A stretch of 20,534 nt of DNA from Lachnospiraceae bacterium. GTDB lineage: Bacteria > Bacillota > Clostridia > Lachnospirales > Lachnospiraceae. Shown in pieces: positions 1 to 7,752 of this stretch. The translations under genes were made by a program, and so were the position numbers. The notes beneath the pieces are model-generated. The model did no database searches. It saw only the letters and a program-made list of their open reading frames with translations, and was not told the origin of the DNA. Where the stretch lies: the NCBI GenBank assembly GCA_900765975.1, contig CAAFTS010000077.1:1-20534 (forward strand), read 5' to 3'. The number at the start of each line of letters is the position of its first letter. The stretch's first letter is position 1.

Positions 1-103
1 AAGTTTTTCTTTTATTGTACCTTATCGCAAAGGAATCTGCCTTAAAACAAGCAAAATCATTGCGAATTATTTTTACCTTTCAAAGCTGGTGAATCAGCAG
101 GGA

Positions 104-132
104 TTTACAACATTTTTTAGGCATGATACAAT
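104..132 (+). promoter_or_regulatory. Sigma-A type promoter upstream of the radical SAM gene
   Basis: A -35 box TTTACA (104-109) is separated by 17 bases from a -10 box TACAAT (127-132). The -10 box is preceded by TG at 124-125, giving an extended -10. Transcription would start near 139. That places the upstream GTG at 142 almost at the transcript end and supports the ATG at 172 as the real start of the next gene. Confidence 0.6.
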
Positions 133-171
133 ATACACAGTGTGCATAAAATAAAAAAGAGGAAGACAAGT

Positions 172-1923
172 ATGAATATTTTATTGGTGGCGGTGAACGC
201 AAAATATATCCATTCTAATTTGGCAGTGTATAGCTTAAAAGCATATGCAGAGAAACAAAACTGCTTGAGGGGGAGTATTGATATTGCGGAATACACGATT
301 AATCAGCCTTTGGATCAGATTTTAATGGATTTGTATAAGAAAAAACCAGAGATTTTGTGTTTTTCATGCTATTTATGGAATATTTCTTATATAGAACAAC
401 TGGTATGTGAAATTTCTAAAGTAATGCCGGAGATCGAAATCTGGCTTGGGGGACCGGAAGTTTCCTGGAATGCAGAAGAGGTGCTTCAGAGGTTGCCGCA
501 GGTACGTGGAGTGATGCGTGGAGAAGGGGAAGAAACTTTTTTGGATGTGGTACATTTCTACGAGAGTGCTTTTGAAAGCTGTGGAAAAGGTCTCGATGAT
601 ATTTTGGGGATTACATATTATAAGGAAGAAGTAAGAGAAGAGAAGACAGAACGCTTTATTACAGCGACGGAAGAACGTCCAGTGATGGCTGATCTAAATG
701 GAATTCCATTTGTATATGAAGATATTGAGGCGTTTGAGCATAAGATTATTTATTATGAGTCCAGCCGAGGATGTCCGTTTTCATGCAGTTACTGCCTTTC
801 TTCTATAGATAAGTGTCTGCGGTTTCGAGATTTGGAATTGGTAAAGCGAGAATTGCAGTTTTTTATTGATCATGATGTTCCACAAGTGAAGTTTGTAGAT
901 AGGACTTTTAATTGCAGGCATGACCATGCGATGGAAATTTGGAGATATGTGGCAGAACATGATAAAGGTGTTACAAATTTTCATTTTGAAGTGGCGGCAG
1001 ATTTGTTGAATGAAGAGGAGATTGCTCTAATTGCATCCATGCGTCCAGGGCTGATTCAGTTGGAGATTGGGATTCAGTCTACCAATATGCAGACGATTCG
1101 GGAAATTCGAAGGACAATGCAGTTTGAAAAAGTAAAAAGGATTGTAGAGCAGATTCATGCAAAAGGGAATATTCATCAACATTTGGATTTGATCGCAGGA
1201 CTCCCTTATGAAGACTACCAGAGATTTCGATGCTCTTTTAATGAAGTGTATGCGTTGAAACCGGAGCAACTTCAACTGGGATTTTTGAAAGTGTTGAAAG
1301 GCTCTTACATGGAAGAGAAGGCGAAGGATTATCAATTGATATATCAGGAAAGGCCGCCGTTTGAGGTGTTGTCGACCGCGTGGATTTCTTACGATGAGGT
1401 TATTGCACTGAAAGGCATAGAAGAAATGGTGGAAGTCTATTATAACAGCAGGCAGTTTGAAAAGACGTTGGAATTGTTAGAAAAAGAGTTCGATGATGCA
1501 TGTGCAATGTTCGAGGCACTGAGAGATTATTATGAAATAAAGGAGTTGGCTCAGATCAATCATACGCGTATCAGCAGATATGAGATTTTGTTTGATTTTG
1601 TGAAACACCTTTTGAAAGAAAAACATTTAGAGGATAAGATAGCATCGTATCAGGAATCTTTGATCTATGATCTGTATTTAAGGGAAAATATAAAAAATCG
1701 TCCGGCATTTGCGGGAGAGGATACAGTTGATAAACAGACGGCGGCAGCATTTTATGAGAAAGAAGAACAGGAGCGGCGTTATTTAAAAGGTTATGAACGT
1801 TATGATAAGAGGCAGATGCGAAAGATGACGCATTTGGAACGAATCGGAGGAAATCTTCTTCTTTTTGATTATCAGAACAGAAGTCCGCTGACACATCAGG
1901 CAGCAGTCTATACTGTGCTGTAA
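172..1923 (+). CDS. B12-binding domain radical SAM protein, DUF4080 type
   Basis: The protein is 583 residues from the ATG at 172, which has GAGGAAG just upstream. A longer reading from GTG 142 is possible but would begin at the predicted transcript start. Residues 1-140 look like a cobalamin-binding (B12-binding) fold with the WLGGPEVSW and MRGEGE segments typical of B12-dependent radical SAM enzymes. The radical SAM cluster motif CxxxCxxC is at C201, C205 and C208, in the context SSRGCPFSCSYC, and would hold a [4Fe-4S] cluster that cleaves S-adenosylmethionine. The TIM-barrel region follows to about residue 370. The rest matches my memory of the DUF4080 tail. Family knowledge: relatives include BchE-like enzymes and methyltransferases, but the substrate of this subgroup is not known to me. 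It is probably cytosolic. It seems to be a single-gene transcript, since a new promoter lies just downstream. Confidence 0.9.
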   Translation: MNILLVAVNAKYIHSNLAVYSLKAYAEKQNCLRGSIDIAEYTINQPLDQILMDLYKKKPEILCFSCYLWNISYIEQLVCEISKVMPEIEIWLGGPEVSWNAEEVLQRLPQVRGVMRGEGEETFLDVVHFYESAFESCGKGLDDILGITYYKEEVREEKTERFITATEERPVMADLNGIPFVYEDIEAFEHKIIYYESSRGCPFSCSYCLSSIDKCLRFRDLELVKRELQFFIDHDVPQVKFVDRTFNCRHDHAMEIWRYVAEHDKGVTNFHFEVAADLLNEEEIALIASMRPGLIQLEIGIQSTNMQTIREIRRTMQFEKVKRIVEQIHAKGNIHQHLDLIAGLPYEDYQRFRCSFNEVYALKPEQLQLGFLKVLKGSYMEEKAKDYQLIYQERPPFEVLSTAWISYDEVIALKGIEEMVEVYYNSRQFEKTLELLEKEFDDACAMFEALRDYYEIKELAQINHTRISRYEILFDFVKHLLKEKHLEDKIASYQESLIYDLYLRENIKNRPAFAGEDTVDKQTAAAFYEKEEQERRYLKGYERYDKRQMRKMTHLERIGGNLLLFDYQNRSPLTHQAAVYTVL

Positions 1924-1930
1924 AATGAAC

Positions 1931-1959
1931 TTGCAAAACAACGTTAAAAAGTATAGAAT
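1931..1959 (+). promoter_or_regulatory. Promoter for the small membrane peptide and VanW genes
   Basis: TTGCAA (1931-1936) and TAGAAT (1954-1959) are 17 bases apart, giving a -35 and -10 pair that matches consensus at 4/6 and 5/6. The start of transcription would be near 1966, about 44 bases before the ATG of the small peptide gene. Confidence 0.5.
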
Positions 1960-2009
1960 GTAACCTAAATAATTGGAATCGGTTTGGAAGATAGAAAGGG
2001 GATATTACA

Positions 2010-2114
2010 ATGAATCTGTATGATAAAAAGTTTCGAAAGATTGTTGCTATTATTGTGCTGGTCATTGTTGCAGCAATGCTGTTGACGATGATTATTCCGT
2101 ATCTGGTTGTTTAA
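2010..2114 (+). CDS. Small single-pass membrane protein, 34 residues, unknown function
   Basis: An ATG at 2010 is preceded at good spacing by AAAGGGG. The frame runs 34 codons to TAA at 2112-2114. The first ten residues are polar and charged (MNLYDKKFRK). Residues 11-34 are almost entirely hydrophobic, with one proline near the end, so this is a likely single membrane helix with a positively charged cytosolic end. It sits 41 bases upstream of the VanW-family gene and downstream of its own promoter, so the two are probably co-transcribed. I do not recognise a named family. The good ribosome binding site, the clean helix and the position argue for a real gene. Being so short, it could still be a chance frame. 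Confidence 0.6.
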   Translation: MNLYDKKFRKIVAIIVLVIVAAMLLTMIIPYLVV

Positions 2115-2155
2115 GACGGAGTGCAAATAATTCAAATACAGAGGAATGATGGGGA

Positions 2156-3688
2156 ATGACGAACAAAAGAAGAAAACGTCGTAGAAAGAAAAGAACTCGG
2201 TATAACAGGCAGAGTATGTTTTTGCTGGGATTTGCATTAGTGGCTGCTGTTCTAGTCATTGGCGGGATTGAGTTTTCTATGCAGCGCAGTGTGAAAAAGC
2301 GAGATGATGGAACGATTTTGCAAGGTGTATATATCGGGGATATCGATGTGTCTGGCATGACGAATAAAGAAGCAGTCGGAGCTGTAGAAGCGACACTGGA
2401 AACGTATTGTGCAGAAAAGATAGAATTTCAGCTGGAAACCGGCGGTGCAGTGAAGGCAGAGCTGGGAGAACTGGGGTTAGATGCAAAGGATATAGAAGAA
2501 ACTGTAAAAAGAGCTGAAAGATATGGAAAGAGTGGGAATACTGTTTCTGCATATAAGATTATCCGAAATTCTGAGAAGGGAAAGTTACGGTATGAGATTC
2601 CACTGCAATTGCAAGTGTCGAAGAAAAAGGTAACAGAAGTTCTTCAGGAACGAAGCAGGGATTTGCTTTCGCTTCCGGTAGACGCGTATGTAACGCAGAA
2701 AAATGGAGCGGTAACGGTTGTCGCTGATCAGAAGGGAGAAGCGCCGGACGCGGCTGCGGTAACGAAGATTTTAAATAAACGCTTGAATCAGGATTGGGAT
2801 AAAAAGGGGTTTTCGCTGAAAGTTGCAGTGGTTCCTACTGATCCGGAAATTACAAAAGAAGCGTTGGCAGATGTAACAGATCTTCTTGGTACACATACTA
2901 CTTTTTATGGAGCAGATGGGACAGGGCGTTCACAGAATGTGGAAACCGGAGCCGGGCATATCAATGGTATTTTTGTACAGCCGGGGGAACAGGTTTCTGC
3001 AAATGCACTGATGGAGCCTTATACTTATGAAAATGGGTATACAGAGGCAGCATCCTATGAAAGTAATAAGGTTGTGGATTCGATGGGAGGCGGCATTTGC
3101 CAGGTATCTACAACATTGTATAATGCATTGTTGTATGCGGAACTGGAGATTGTAGAACGGTATCCGCATTCCATGCTGGTTGGATACGCAGAGCCGTCTA
3201 AAGATGCAGCAATTGCGGAGAACCTTTTGGATTTGGTATTTAAAAATAATTTGGAACATCCGATTTTTATAGAATCAGTGTTGTCTGAGGGGAATCTGAC
3301 TTTTAATATTTACGGGAAGGAAATGAGAGATTCTAACCGTTCGCTGGAGTTTATTAGTGAAACAACCGAGACAACGGAAACAACGGAAAAAGAATTTACT
3401 GCGACTGAAGATTCCATCGGATATTTCAAATTGAAGACGGAATCACGACCTCATATTACGGCGCAGCTGTGGAAAGTGGTTTATGAAAATGGTGAGGAAG
3501 TCAGCAGGGATATTATCAATTACAGTACTTATATTCCGGCGCCAAGTGTATACGGAGTTGGGACGGTATCAGATGATGTGGAAATGACAGAAAAAATGAA
3601 GAATGCAGTTTCCGCGCAGGATGAGAATGCAATTCGGAGTATAATCGAGGAATACCAGAAAAAGAAGAATGATACAGATGTACAGTGA
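2156..3688 (+). CDS. VanW family protein, membrane-anchored, with peptidoglycan-binding-like N-terminal region
   Basis: The protein is 510 residues, starting at ATG 2156 with GAGG upstream. Residues 1-19 are strongly basic, followed by one hydrophobic segment at about 20-40, giving an N-in, C-out membrane anchor. Residues 50-245 resemble the repeated putative peptidoglycan-binding domain found before VanW domains in YoaR-like proteins. The VanW domain spans about 246-375, with the hallmark MGGGICQVSTTLYNAL at 310-325. A Thr/Glu-rich linker (402-412, a TTE repeat) leads to a C-terminal region at about 420-475 that resembles a G5 domain. VanW proteins are linked to some vancomycin-resistance clusters, but this copy has no van neighbours, so a general cell-envelope role is more likely. 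The exact biochemical activity of VanW is not known to me. Confidence 0.9.
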   Translation: MTNKRRKRRRKKRTRYNRQSMFLLGFALVAAVLVIGGIEFSMQRSVKKRDDGTILQGVYIGDIDVSGMTNKEAVGAVEATLETYCAEKIEFQLETGGAVKAELGELGLDAKDIEETVKRAERYGKSGNTVSAYKIIRNSEKGKLRYEIPLQLQVSKKKVTEVLQERSRDLLSLPVDAYVTQKNGAVTVVADQKGEAPDAAAVTKILNKRLNQDWDKKGFSLKVAVVPTDPEITKEALADVTDLLGTHTTFYGADGTGRSQNVETGAGHINGIFVQPGEQVSANALMEPYTYENGYTEAASYESNKVVDSMGGGICQVSTTLYNALLYAELEIVERYPHSMLVGYAEPSKDAAIAENLLDLVFKNNLEHPIFIESVLSEGNLTFNIYGKEMRDSNRSLEFISETTETTETTEKEFTATEDSIGYFKLKTESRPHITAQLWKVVYENGEEVSRDIINYSTYIPAPSVYGVGTVSDDVEMTEKMKNAVSAQDENAIRSIIEEYQKKKNDTDVQ

Positions 3689-3743
3689 GAAGAGGAATCA
3701 CCAGGTTGGATTTGAGGGAGTGTGTGGATAGAAAGGAAAAAGG

Positions 3744-4760
3744 ATGCGGCCGGGAAATATATCACAGACTGTTTGGAGACGGTCTATTTTGAAACAATTG
3801 AAGCAAGGGGAAGAGCGTGGCTTGCCGTTGAAATGTTCAGAGTCAGAGATGTGTGCTGCCATACCCGGAGACGGGGGATTCTTTGTGGTGGCAGATGCGA
3901 CAGTCTGCGGAAATACTTCTTATACGGGGGCGTATGCGGCTATCAGAGCACTGAATGATCTGATGACGAGAGGAGCAGAGACAGTTGCAGTGCAGGTGAG
4001 TCTGATGCTGCCGATACACATAAAAGAAACGGACGTGCAGAAACTGATAAGCGTTCTAAAAGGATTTTGTAAAGAGAATGGTATTGCAATTGCAACTGTC
4101 CGGGCGGAAGTACAGGCCGCAGTGCGACAGGTTACGGTTCATGTGAGTGCGATTGGACAGGCAGAAGAAGAGAGGTTGCTGGGTTTGGAACAAGTGGCTC
4201 CTGAGCAGGACATTATTTTATGTGGTTCTATTGCATTAGAAGGAATGCAGCGGATTCTGGATGAGTGTGATGCGGAATTAAAAGAACGATTTGTACCTGC
4301 GTTTCTTAGACAGATGAGAGCACTGAAGAAGGAAATGTTTTTGGGAGAGGCAATTCGAAGCGCATGGGGGCATGTGAGTGCGATGCAGCAGATTGGAAAT
4401 GGTGGTATTTTTGCAACTCTGTGGGAAGTGGCTGAGGCGGCCGGATTGGGGTTGACAGTTGATTTGTCACAGATGACAGTGTGCCAGGAGACGATAGAGG
4501 TGTGTGAGTTTTATCGTTTGAATCCGTATCGGATGACTTCAACAGGTGGTGTGCTGATGTTGACTGAAGATGGAGAGACATTGCTGCAAATCTTACGCGG
4601 CTGTGGAGTGAGAGCTTCCCGGCTGGGGAGAACAGAAAAAGGAAAAACAAGAAAGGTTATAAACGGAGGAGAATCACGTTTTCTGGATCGGCCGGCACCG
4701 GATGAACTGGCGCTGTGGCAGGAAAAGCGATTGATGGAATCTGGATACAAGCAATTATAA
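3744..4760 (+). CDS. AIR synthase-related (PurM/HypE-like) protein
   Basis: The protein is 338 residues from ATG 3744, with AAAGGAAAAAGG just before it. The N-terminal half carries the AIR-synthase-like pattern seen in HypE relatives: SQTVWRRSILKQL near the start, then an Asp (VVADATVCG) and the YTGAYAAIRALNDLMTRGAE segment ending in VSLMLP. The C-terminal half has NGGIFATLWEVAEAAG and the FYRLNPYRMTSTGG stretch, both typical of the family's second domain. True HypE ends in a short motif whose final cysteine is carbamoylated; this protein ends in YKQL and has no terminal cysteine. No hyp or hydrogenase genes are nearby. It is therefore probably an ATP-binding PurM-superfamily enzyme of unknown substrate rather than a hydrogenase maturation factor. 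It lies 23 bases ahead of the Lrp gene and is likely in the same transcript. Confidence 0.8.
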   Translation: MRPGNISQTVWRRSILKQLKQGEERGLPLKCSESEMCAAIPGDGGFFVVADATVCGNTSYTGAYAAIRALNDLMTRGAETVAVQVSLMLPIHIKETDVQKLISVLKGFCKENGIAIATVRAEVQAAVRQVTVHVSAIGQAEEERLLGLEQVAPEQDIILCGSIALEGMQRILDECDAELKERFVPAFLRQMRALKKEMFLGEAIRSAWGHVSAMQQIGNGGIFATLWEVAEAAGLGLTVDLSQMTVCQETIEVCEFYRLNPYRMTSTGGVLMLTEDGETLLQILRGCGVRASRLGRTEKGKTRKVINGGESRFLDRPAPDELALWQEKRLMESGYKQL

Positions 4761-4783
4761 ATAGGTATTGGAAGGAGTTTGTT

Positions 4784-5284
4784 ATGGAAAAAACACGAGA
4801 ATTGAGAATGGAAATATTGAAATATCTGGAAAAACACAGCCGGGTTAATCTGGGAGAATTGGGAGTGCTTCTCGGGGAAGAGGAAGCTGAAGTTGCAAAT
4901 GAAATTGCCGAGATGGAAAAGGAGAAGATTATTTGCGGATATCACACATTGATTGATTGGGATAAGACCAGTGAGGAAAAAGTGATTGCGCTGATCGAGG
5001 TGCGTGTAACGCCGCAGAGAGGACAGGGGTTTGATCGGATCGCAGAACGTGTGTATAACTATCCGGAAGTAAATGCAGTATATTTGATTTCCGGAAGTTA
5101 TGATTTACTTGTGACGCTGGAAGAAAAATCTTTGAAGGAAGTATCTAGATTTGTGTCTGAAAAACTTTCTCCGATTGATTCAGTTTTAAGTACAGCAACA
5201 CATTTTATTTTGAAAAAATATAAGGATCATGGAACAATCATGGTACCGAAAAAAGAATCAGAAAGGATGCTGGTGACACCATAA
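4784..5284 (+). CDS. Lrp/AsnC family transcriptional regulator
   Basis: The protein is 166 residues from ATG 4784, chosen because GGAAGGAG lies just upstream and the helix-turn-helix begins right after it. Residues 1-55 form the winged-helix part (LRMEILKYLEKHSRVNLGELGVLL, then an IAEMEKEKIICGYHTLIDW linker). Residues 65-145 form the RAM/AsnC ligand-binding domain, with the VNAVYLISGSYDLLVTLE stretch. Such proteins form dimers and higher oligomers, bind amino acids and control amino-acid metabolism genes. The stop codon overlaps the start of the aminotransferase gene as TAATG, so translation is probably coupled. The arrangement resembles alaR-alaT of Bacillus subtilis, where the Lrp-type protein controls the adjacent alanine transaminase. 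That parallel is inference. Confidence 0.9.
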   Translation: MEKTRELRMEILKYLEKHSRVNLGELGVLLGEEEAEVANEIAEMEKEKIICGYHTLIDWDKTSEEKVIALIEVRVTPQRGQGFDRIAERVYNYPEVNAVYLISGSYDLLVTLEEKSLKEVSRFVSEKLSPIDSVLSTATHFILKKYKDHGTIMVPKKESERMLVTP

Positions 5285-6453
5285 TGAGAAGTCCATTATC
5301 TAAAAAAATTATTGAAGTTCAACCTTCCGGAATCCGTAAGTTTTTTGATGTGGCAGCGGAGATGGAAGATGTGATCTCTCTGGGGGTGGGGGAACCAGAT
5401 TTTGATACCCCATGGAGAATTAGAGAAGAGGGGATTTTTTCTCTGGAAAAGGGCAGAACCTTTTATACTTCCAATGCAGGACTGCAGGAGCTGAGAGATG
5501 AAATCTGCCGTTATCTGGAAAGAAAAATCCATGTCAAATATGATCCGAAGTTGGAAACGATGGTAACTGTAGGAGGCAGTGAAGCGATTGATGTTGCTTT
5601 GCGTTGTATGCTGGATCCGGGAGATGAAGTGCTGATTCCGCAGCCTTGTTATGTATCGTATCTGCCCTGTACAGTTATGGCAGACGGAGTTCCGCTAATC
5701 GTAGAATTAAAGCATGAAAATGAATTTAAACTGACGGTAGAAGATATGGAATCGCTGGTAACAGAAAAAACGAAGATTTTGATACTTCCGTTTCCGAATA
5801 ATCCGACAGGTTCCATTATGACAAAAGAAGATCTGGAGCCGATTGCTGCCTTTGTACGGGAACACGACCTTTATGTTATTTCGGATGAGATATATTCAGA
5901 ATTAAGTTATAAGGGGGAACATGTTTCGATTGCGAGTCTGCCGGGAATGCGAGAGAGAACAATCGTGATCAATGGCTTTTCGAAGGGGTTTGCGATGACT
6001 GGATGGAGACTGGGGTATTGCTGTGGACCTCATGAGATTTTGGAACAGATGATTAAGTTGCATCAGTTTGCAATCATGTGTGCGCCGACAACCAGTCAGT
6101 ATGCGGCAGTAGAAGGTTTGCGGAATTGTGAACAGGAAGTGGAAGAAATGCGGAAGGCCTATAACCAGCGCAGGCGTTTTCTGATGCATGAGTTTGCCAG
6201 AATGGGATTGGAATGTTTTGAACCGTATGGCGCTTTTTATGTATTCCCAAGTATCAAGGAATTTGGAATGACATCTGAAAAATTTGCAGAACGTCTTCTG
6301 ATAGAAGAAAAGGTTGCGGTCGTACCGGGAACAGCGTTCGGTGCATGCGGAGAAGGATTTTTGAGAATTTCATATGCGTATTCTCTGGAGGATTTGAAAA
6401 AGGCATTGGCAAGGTTGGGGCATTTCATACAGAGATTGCGAAACGAACAGTAA
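5284..6453 (+). CDS. PLP-dependent class I/II aminotransferase
   Basis: The protein is 389 residues, a normal length for fold-type I aminotransferases. Visible motifs are GVGEPDFDTPW (35-44), the YTSNAGLQELR segment (61-71), PNNPTG (171-176), DEIYS (201-205), whose Asp contacts the pyridine nitrogen, and SKGFAMTGWRLGY (233-245), with K234 as the expected Schiff-base lysine. The family transfers amino groups between an amino acid and a 2-oxo acid; aspartate, alanine or aromatic amino acids are all possible. The neighbouring Lrp-type regulator points to alanine (AlaT-like), but the sequence alone does not settle this. Its ATG overlaps the regulator's stop by one base. A hairpin with a T-run lies about 90 bases downstream. 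Confidence 0.92.
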   Translation: MRSPLSKKIIEVQPSGIRKFFDVAAEMEDVISLGVGEPDFDTPWRIREEGIFSLEKGRTFYTSNAGLQELRDEICRYLERKIHVKYDPKLETMVTVGGSEAIDVALRCMLDPGDEVLIPQPCYVSYLPCTVMADGVPLIVELKHENEFKLTVEDMESLVTEKTKILILPFPNNPTGSIMTKEDLEPIAAFVREHDLYVISDEIYSELSYKGEHVSIASLPGMRERTIVINGFSKGFAMTGWRLGYCCGPHEILEQMIKLHQFAIMCAPTTSQYAAVEGLRNCEQEVEEMRKAYNQRRRFLMHEFARMGLECFEPYGAFYVFPSIKEFGMTSEKFAERLLIEEKVAVVPGTAFGACGEGFLRISYAYSLEDLKKALARLGHFIQRLRNEQ

Positions 6454-6496
6454 TTTTTTCGTCAGTAAAATTTTTGTAGATATTTTGATAAAGATG

Positions 6497-6505
6497 TGAT
6501 AGAAT
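6497..6505 (+). promoter_or_regulatory. Extended -10 promoter upstream of the trmL leader
   Basis: TG (6497-6498), one base, then TAGAAT (6500-6505) form an extended -10 element. No good -35 box sits at 16-18 bases; TTGTAG at 6474-6479 is too far. Transcription would start near 6512, some 34 bases before the hairpin at 6546. Confidence 0.4.
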
Positions 6506-6545
6506 GAAAAAGAAATAAATAGCCGTTGAGAGTAAAGAGACTATG

Positions 6546-6575
6546 AGGTCAGGTTCGGGAAGAGCCTGGCCTTTT
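6546..6575 (+). terminator. Rho-independent terminator or attenuator hairpin before trmL
   Basis: AGGTCAGGTTC (6546-6556) pairs with GAGCCTGGCCT (6562-6572) across a GGGAA loop. This makes an 11-bp stem with two G-T wobbles, followed by three more Ts (6573-6575). It may end the aminotransferase transcript, or it may act within a leader started by the promoter at 6497-6505. The T-run is short, so termination may be partial. Confidence 0.55.
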
Positions 6576-6651
6576 GTGCGAATTATCTGATTTTATGGAT
6601 AAAATTCTTTTTGTGTCGCACAGAACGGTTGAGGAAGAAGGAGAAAACAGA

Positions 6652-7143
6652 ATGCTTAACATTGTACTGCTTGAACCGGAAATTCCGGCAAACACCGGAA
6701 ATATCGGACGAACGTGTGTTGCAGCCAATACGCGGCTTCATTTGATTGAACCGCTGGGGTTCCGGCTGGATGAAAAATCATTAAAGCGTGCGGGGATGGA
6801 TTATTGGAAGGATTTAGATGTAACCACATATATTGATTTTGAAGACTTTTTGGAAAAAAATCCGGGTGCAAAAATATATATGGCTACAACAAAGGCACAG
6901 AAACGGTATACGGATGTACAGTATGAACCGGACTGTTATATTATGTTTGGAAAAGAAAGCGCAGGAATTCCGGAAAAATTGCTGGTAGAAAATAAGGAGA
7001 ACTGTATCAGGATTCCGATGGCAGGTGAGATTCGCTCTTTGAATCTGGGGAATTCGGTCGCAATTGTACTTTATGAAGCATTGAGGCAGAATGCATTTGC
7101 AGGAATGAACTGTGAAGGACAGCTGCATGATTTGCATTGGTAG
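6652..7143 (+). CDS. trmL: tRNA (cytidine/uridine(34)-2'-O)-methyltransferase TrmL, SPOUT family
   Basis: The protein is 163 residues from ATG 6652, which has AAGGAG eight bases upstream. The frame is open further upstream to about 6574, but the family begins exactly at MLNIVLLEPEIPANTGNIGRTC. All SPOUT motifs are visible: NTGNIGRTC near residues 15-23, FGKESAGIPEKLL in the middle, and IPMAGEIRSLNLGNSVAIVLYEALRQ-type sequence (broken here as IPMAGEIRSLN then LGNSVAIVLYEA) forming the knotted SAM-binding site. The enzyme methylates the 2'-hydroxyl of the wobble nucleotide in tRNA-Leu in the cytosol, using SAM as donor. It appears to be the only gene on its transcript, since new promoter candidates follow. 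Confidence 0.92.
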   Translation: MLNIVLLEPEIPANTGNIGRTCVAANTRLHLIEPLGFRLDEKSLKRAGMDYWKDLDVTTYIDFEDFLEKNPGAKIYMATTKAQKRYTDVQYEPDCYIMFGKESAGIPEKLLVENKENCIRIPMAGEIRSLNLGNSVAIVLYEALRQNAFAGMNCEGQLHDLHW

Positions 7144-7205
7144 CGGGAATACTTGAAGTGTTAAAAGGCTGCAAGAATATGTAAGAATAAAGAATAATTG
7201 CGAAA

Positions 7206-7233
7206 TTGACAAATAAATAACAATAATGTTAAT
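7206..7233 (+). promoter_or_regulatory. Candidate distal promoter of the V-ATPase operon
   Basis: A consensus TTGACA (7206-7211) is followed after 16 bases by GTTAAT (7228-7233), which matches the -10 consensus at 4/6. It lies in the 255-base gap between trmL and ntpF. The start of transcription would be near 7240. Confidence 0.4.
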
Positions 7234-7303
7234 GTTTTGTACAAATAAAAGGGGAAAAACACACAAAAAATTGTGGACTATTACCAAAAAGTGTGATATC
7301 CTA

Positions 7304-7312
7304 TGGTATAAG
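7304..7312 (+). promoter_or_regulatory. Candidate proximal extended -10 promoter of the V-ATPase operon
   Basis: TGG directly before TATAAG (7307-7312) gives an extended -10 element; no convincing -35 box is seen. The leader from about 7319 to 7398 contains a small stem, GTCTCAT (7333-7339) with ATGAGGC (7346-7352), around a T-rich loop. The rest of the gap shows nothing else I can name. Confidence 0.4.
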
Positions 7313-7398
7313 ATTAAGAAAAAAGGTCACGTGTCTCATTTTTTTATGAGGCTAATCAAAAAGGACAGGGACTACAGCGGAAAGGTGGTGACATAGAC

Positions 7399-7707
7399 AT
7401 GGTAGAAGAGACGATTCGCAGTATTAAGGAGACAGAAGCCCAGGCAGAGCAGATTGTGAAAGATGCTCAGGAACAGTGCAGTCGAATATTGGATGAAGCT
7501 GCAAAAGAAGCTGGGCAGTGGAAGGAAGAACAGATTCAACAGGCAATGCAGAAAGCAAGGCAGGCTCTGGAGGAAGCAAAGACAGAAGGAGATCAGGCGC
7601 TGGATGCGTCGAAACAGTTTATTGCAGGAGAGATCCAGTCGCTGAAAGAAGCGGCACTGCAAAAAGAAGAAGAGGCAGTTGGCCTTGTGATATCCGGGCT
7701 GGTATAG
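7399..7707 (+). CDS. ntpF: V-type ATPase peripheral-stalk subunit G/H (NtpF)
   Basis: The protein is 102 residues, starting at ATG 7399 after AAAGGTGGTGA. It is almost wholly charged and Ala/Glu/Gln/Lys-rich, predicting one long coiled-coil helix (for example AEQIVKDAQEQCSRILDEAA). This fits the small stalk subunit called NtpF in Enterococcus and AhaH in archaea, which pairs with subunit E to form the stator. It is the first gene of the operon, directly before subunit I, as in the E. hirae ntp operon. The identity rests mainly on position and composition, because coiled-coil subunits diverge quickly. The gap to the next gene is 45 bases. Confidence 0.8.
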   Translation: MVEETIRSIKETEAQAEQIVKDAQEQCSRILDEAAKEAGQWKEEQIQQAMQKARQALEEAKTEGDQALDASKQFIAGEIQSLKEAALQKEEEAVGLVISGLV

Positions 7708-7752
7708 ACAGACTGCGTTGAGAAAAACAACAAGTAAAGGAGGGATTTGGTT

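Noticed and set aside
2..154. Open frame (51 codons) from the window edge to TAA at 152, possibly the tail of an upstream gene
   Set aside because: A second frame (3-92) is also open over most of the same stretch, the region is AT-rich, and a strong promoter lies inside it. I recognise neither translation, so I cannot support a partial gene.
142..171. GTG start extending the radical SAM protein by ten residues
   Set aside because: It lies within a few bases of the predicted transcript start and has no ribosome binding site; the ATG at 172 does.
3358..3393. Thr/Thr/Glu codon repeat in the VanW gene as a phase-variable repeat
   Set aside because: It is short, imperfect at the DNA level and in frame; it is better read as a linker between domains.
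2156..3688. VanW as a sign of vancomycin resistance
   Set aside because: No vanA/B ligase, vanH, vanX or vanRS genes are nearby, and VanW proteins are common in Clostridia without resistance.
3722..3958. 78-residue frame overlapping the start of the AIR-synthase-like gene
   Set aside because: It is out of frame with the well-supported gene beginning at 3744 and has no family resemblance.
6546..6572. Resemblance of the trmL-leader hairpin to the SRP RNA tip (GGTCAGG followed by a GGGAAG-type loop)
   Set aside because: The flanking SRP helix and the conserved internal-loop bases are not there; the similarity is short and superficial.
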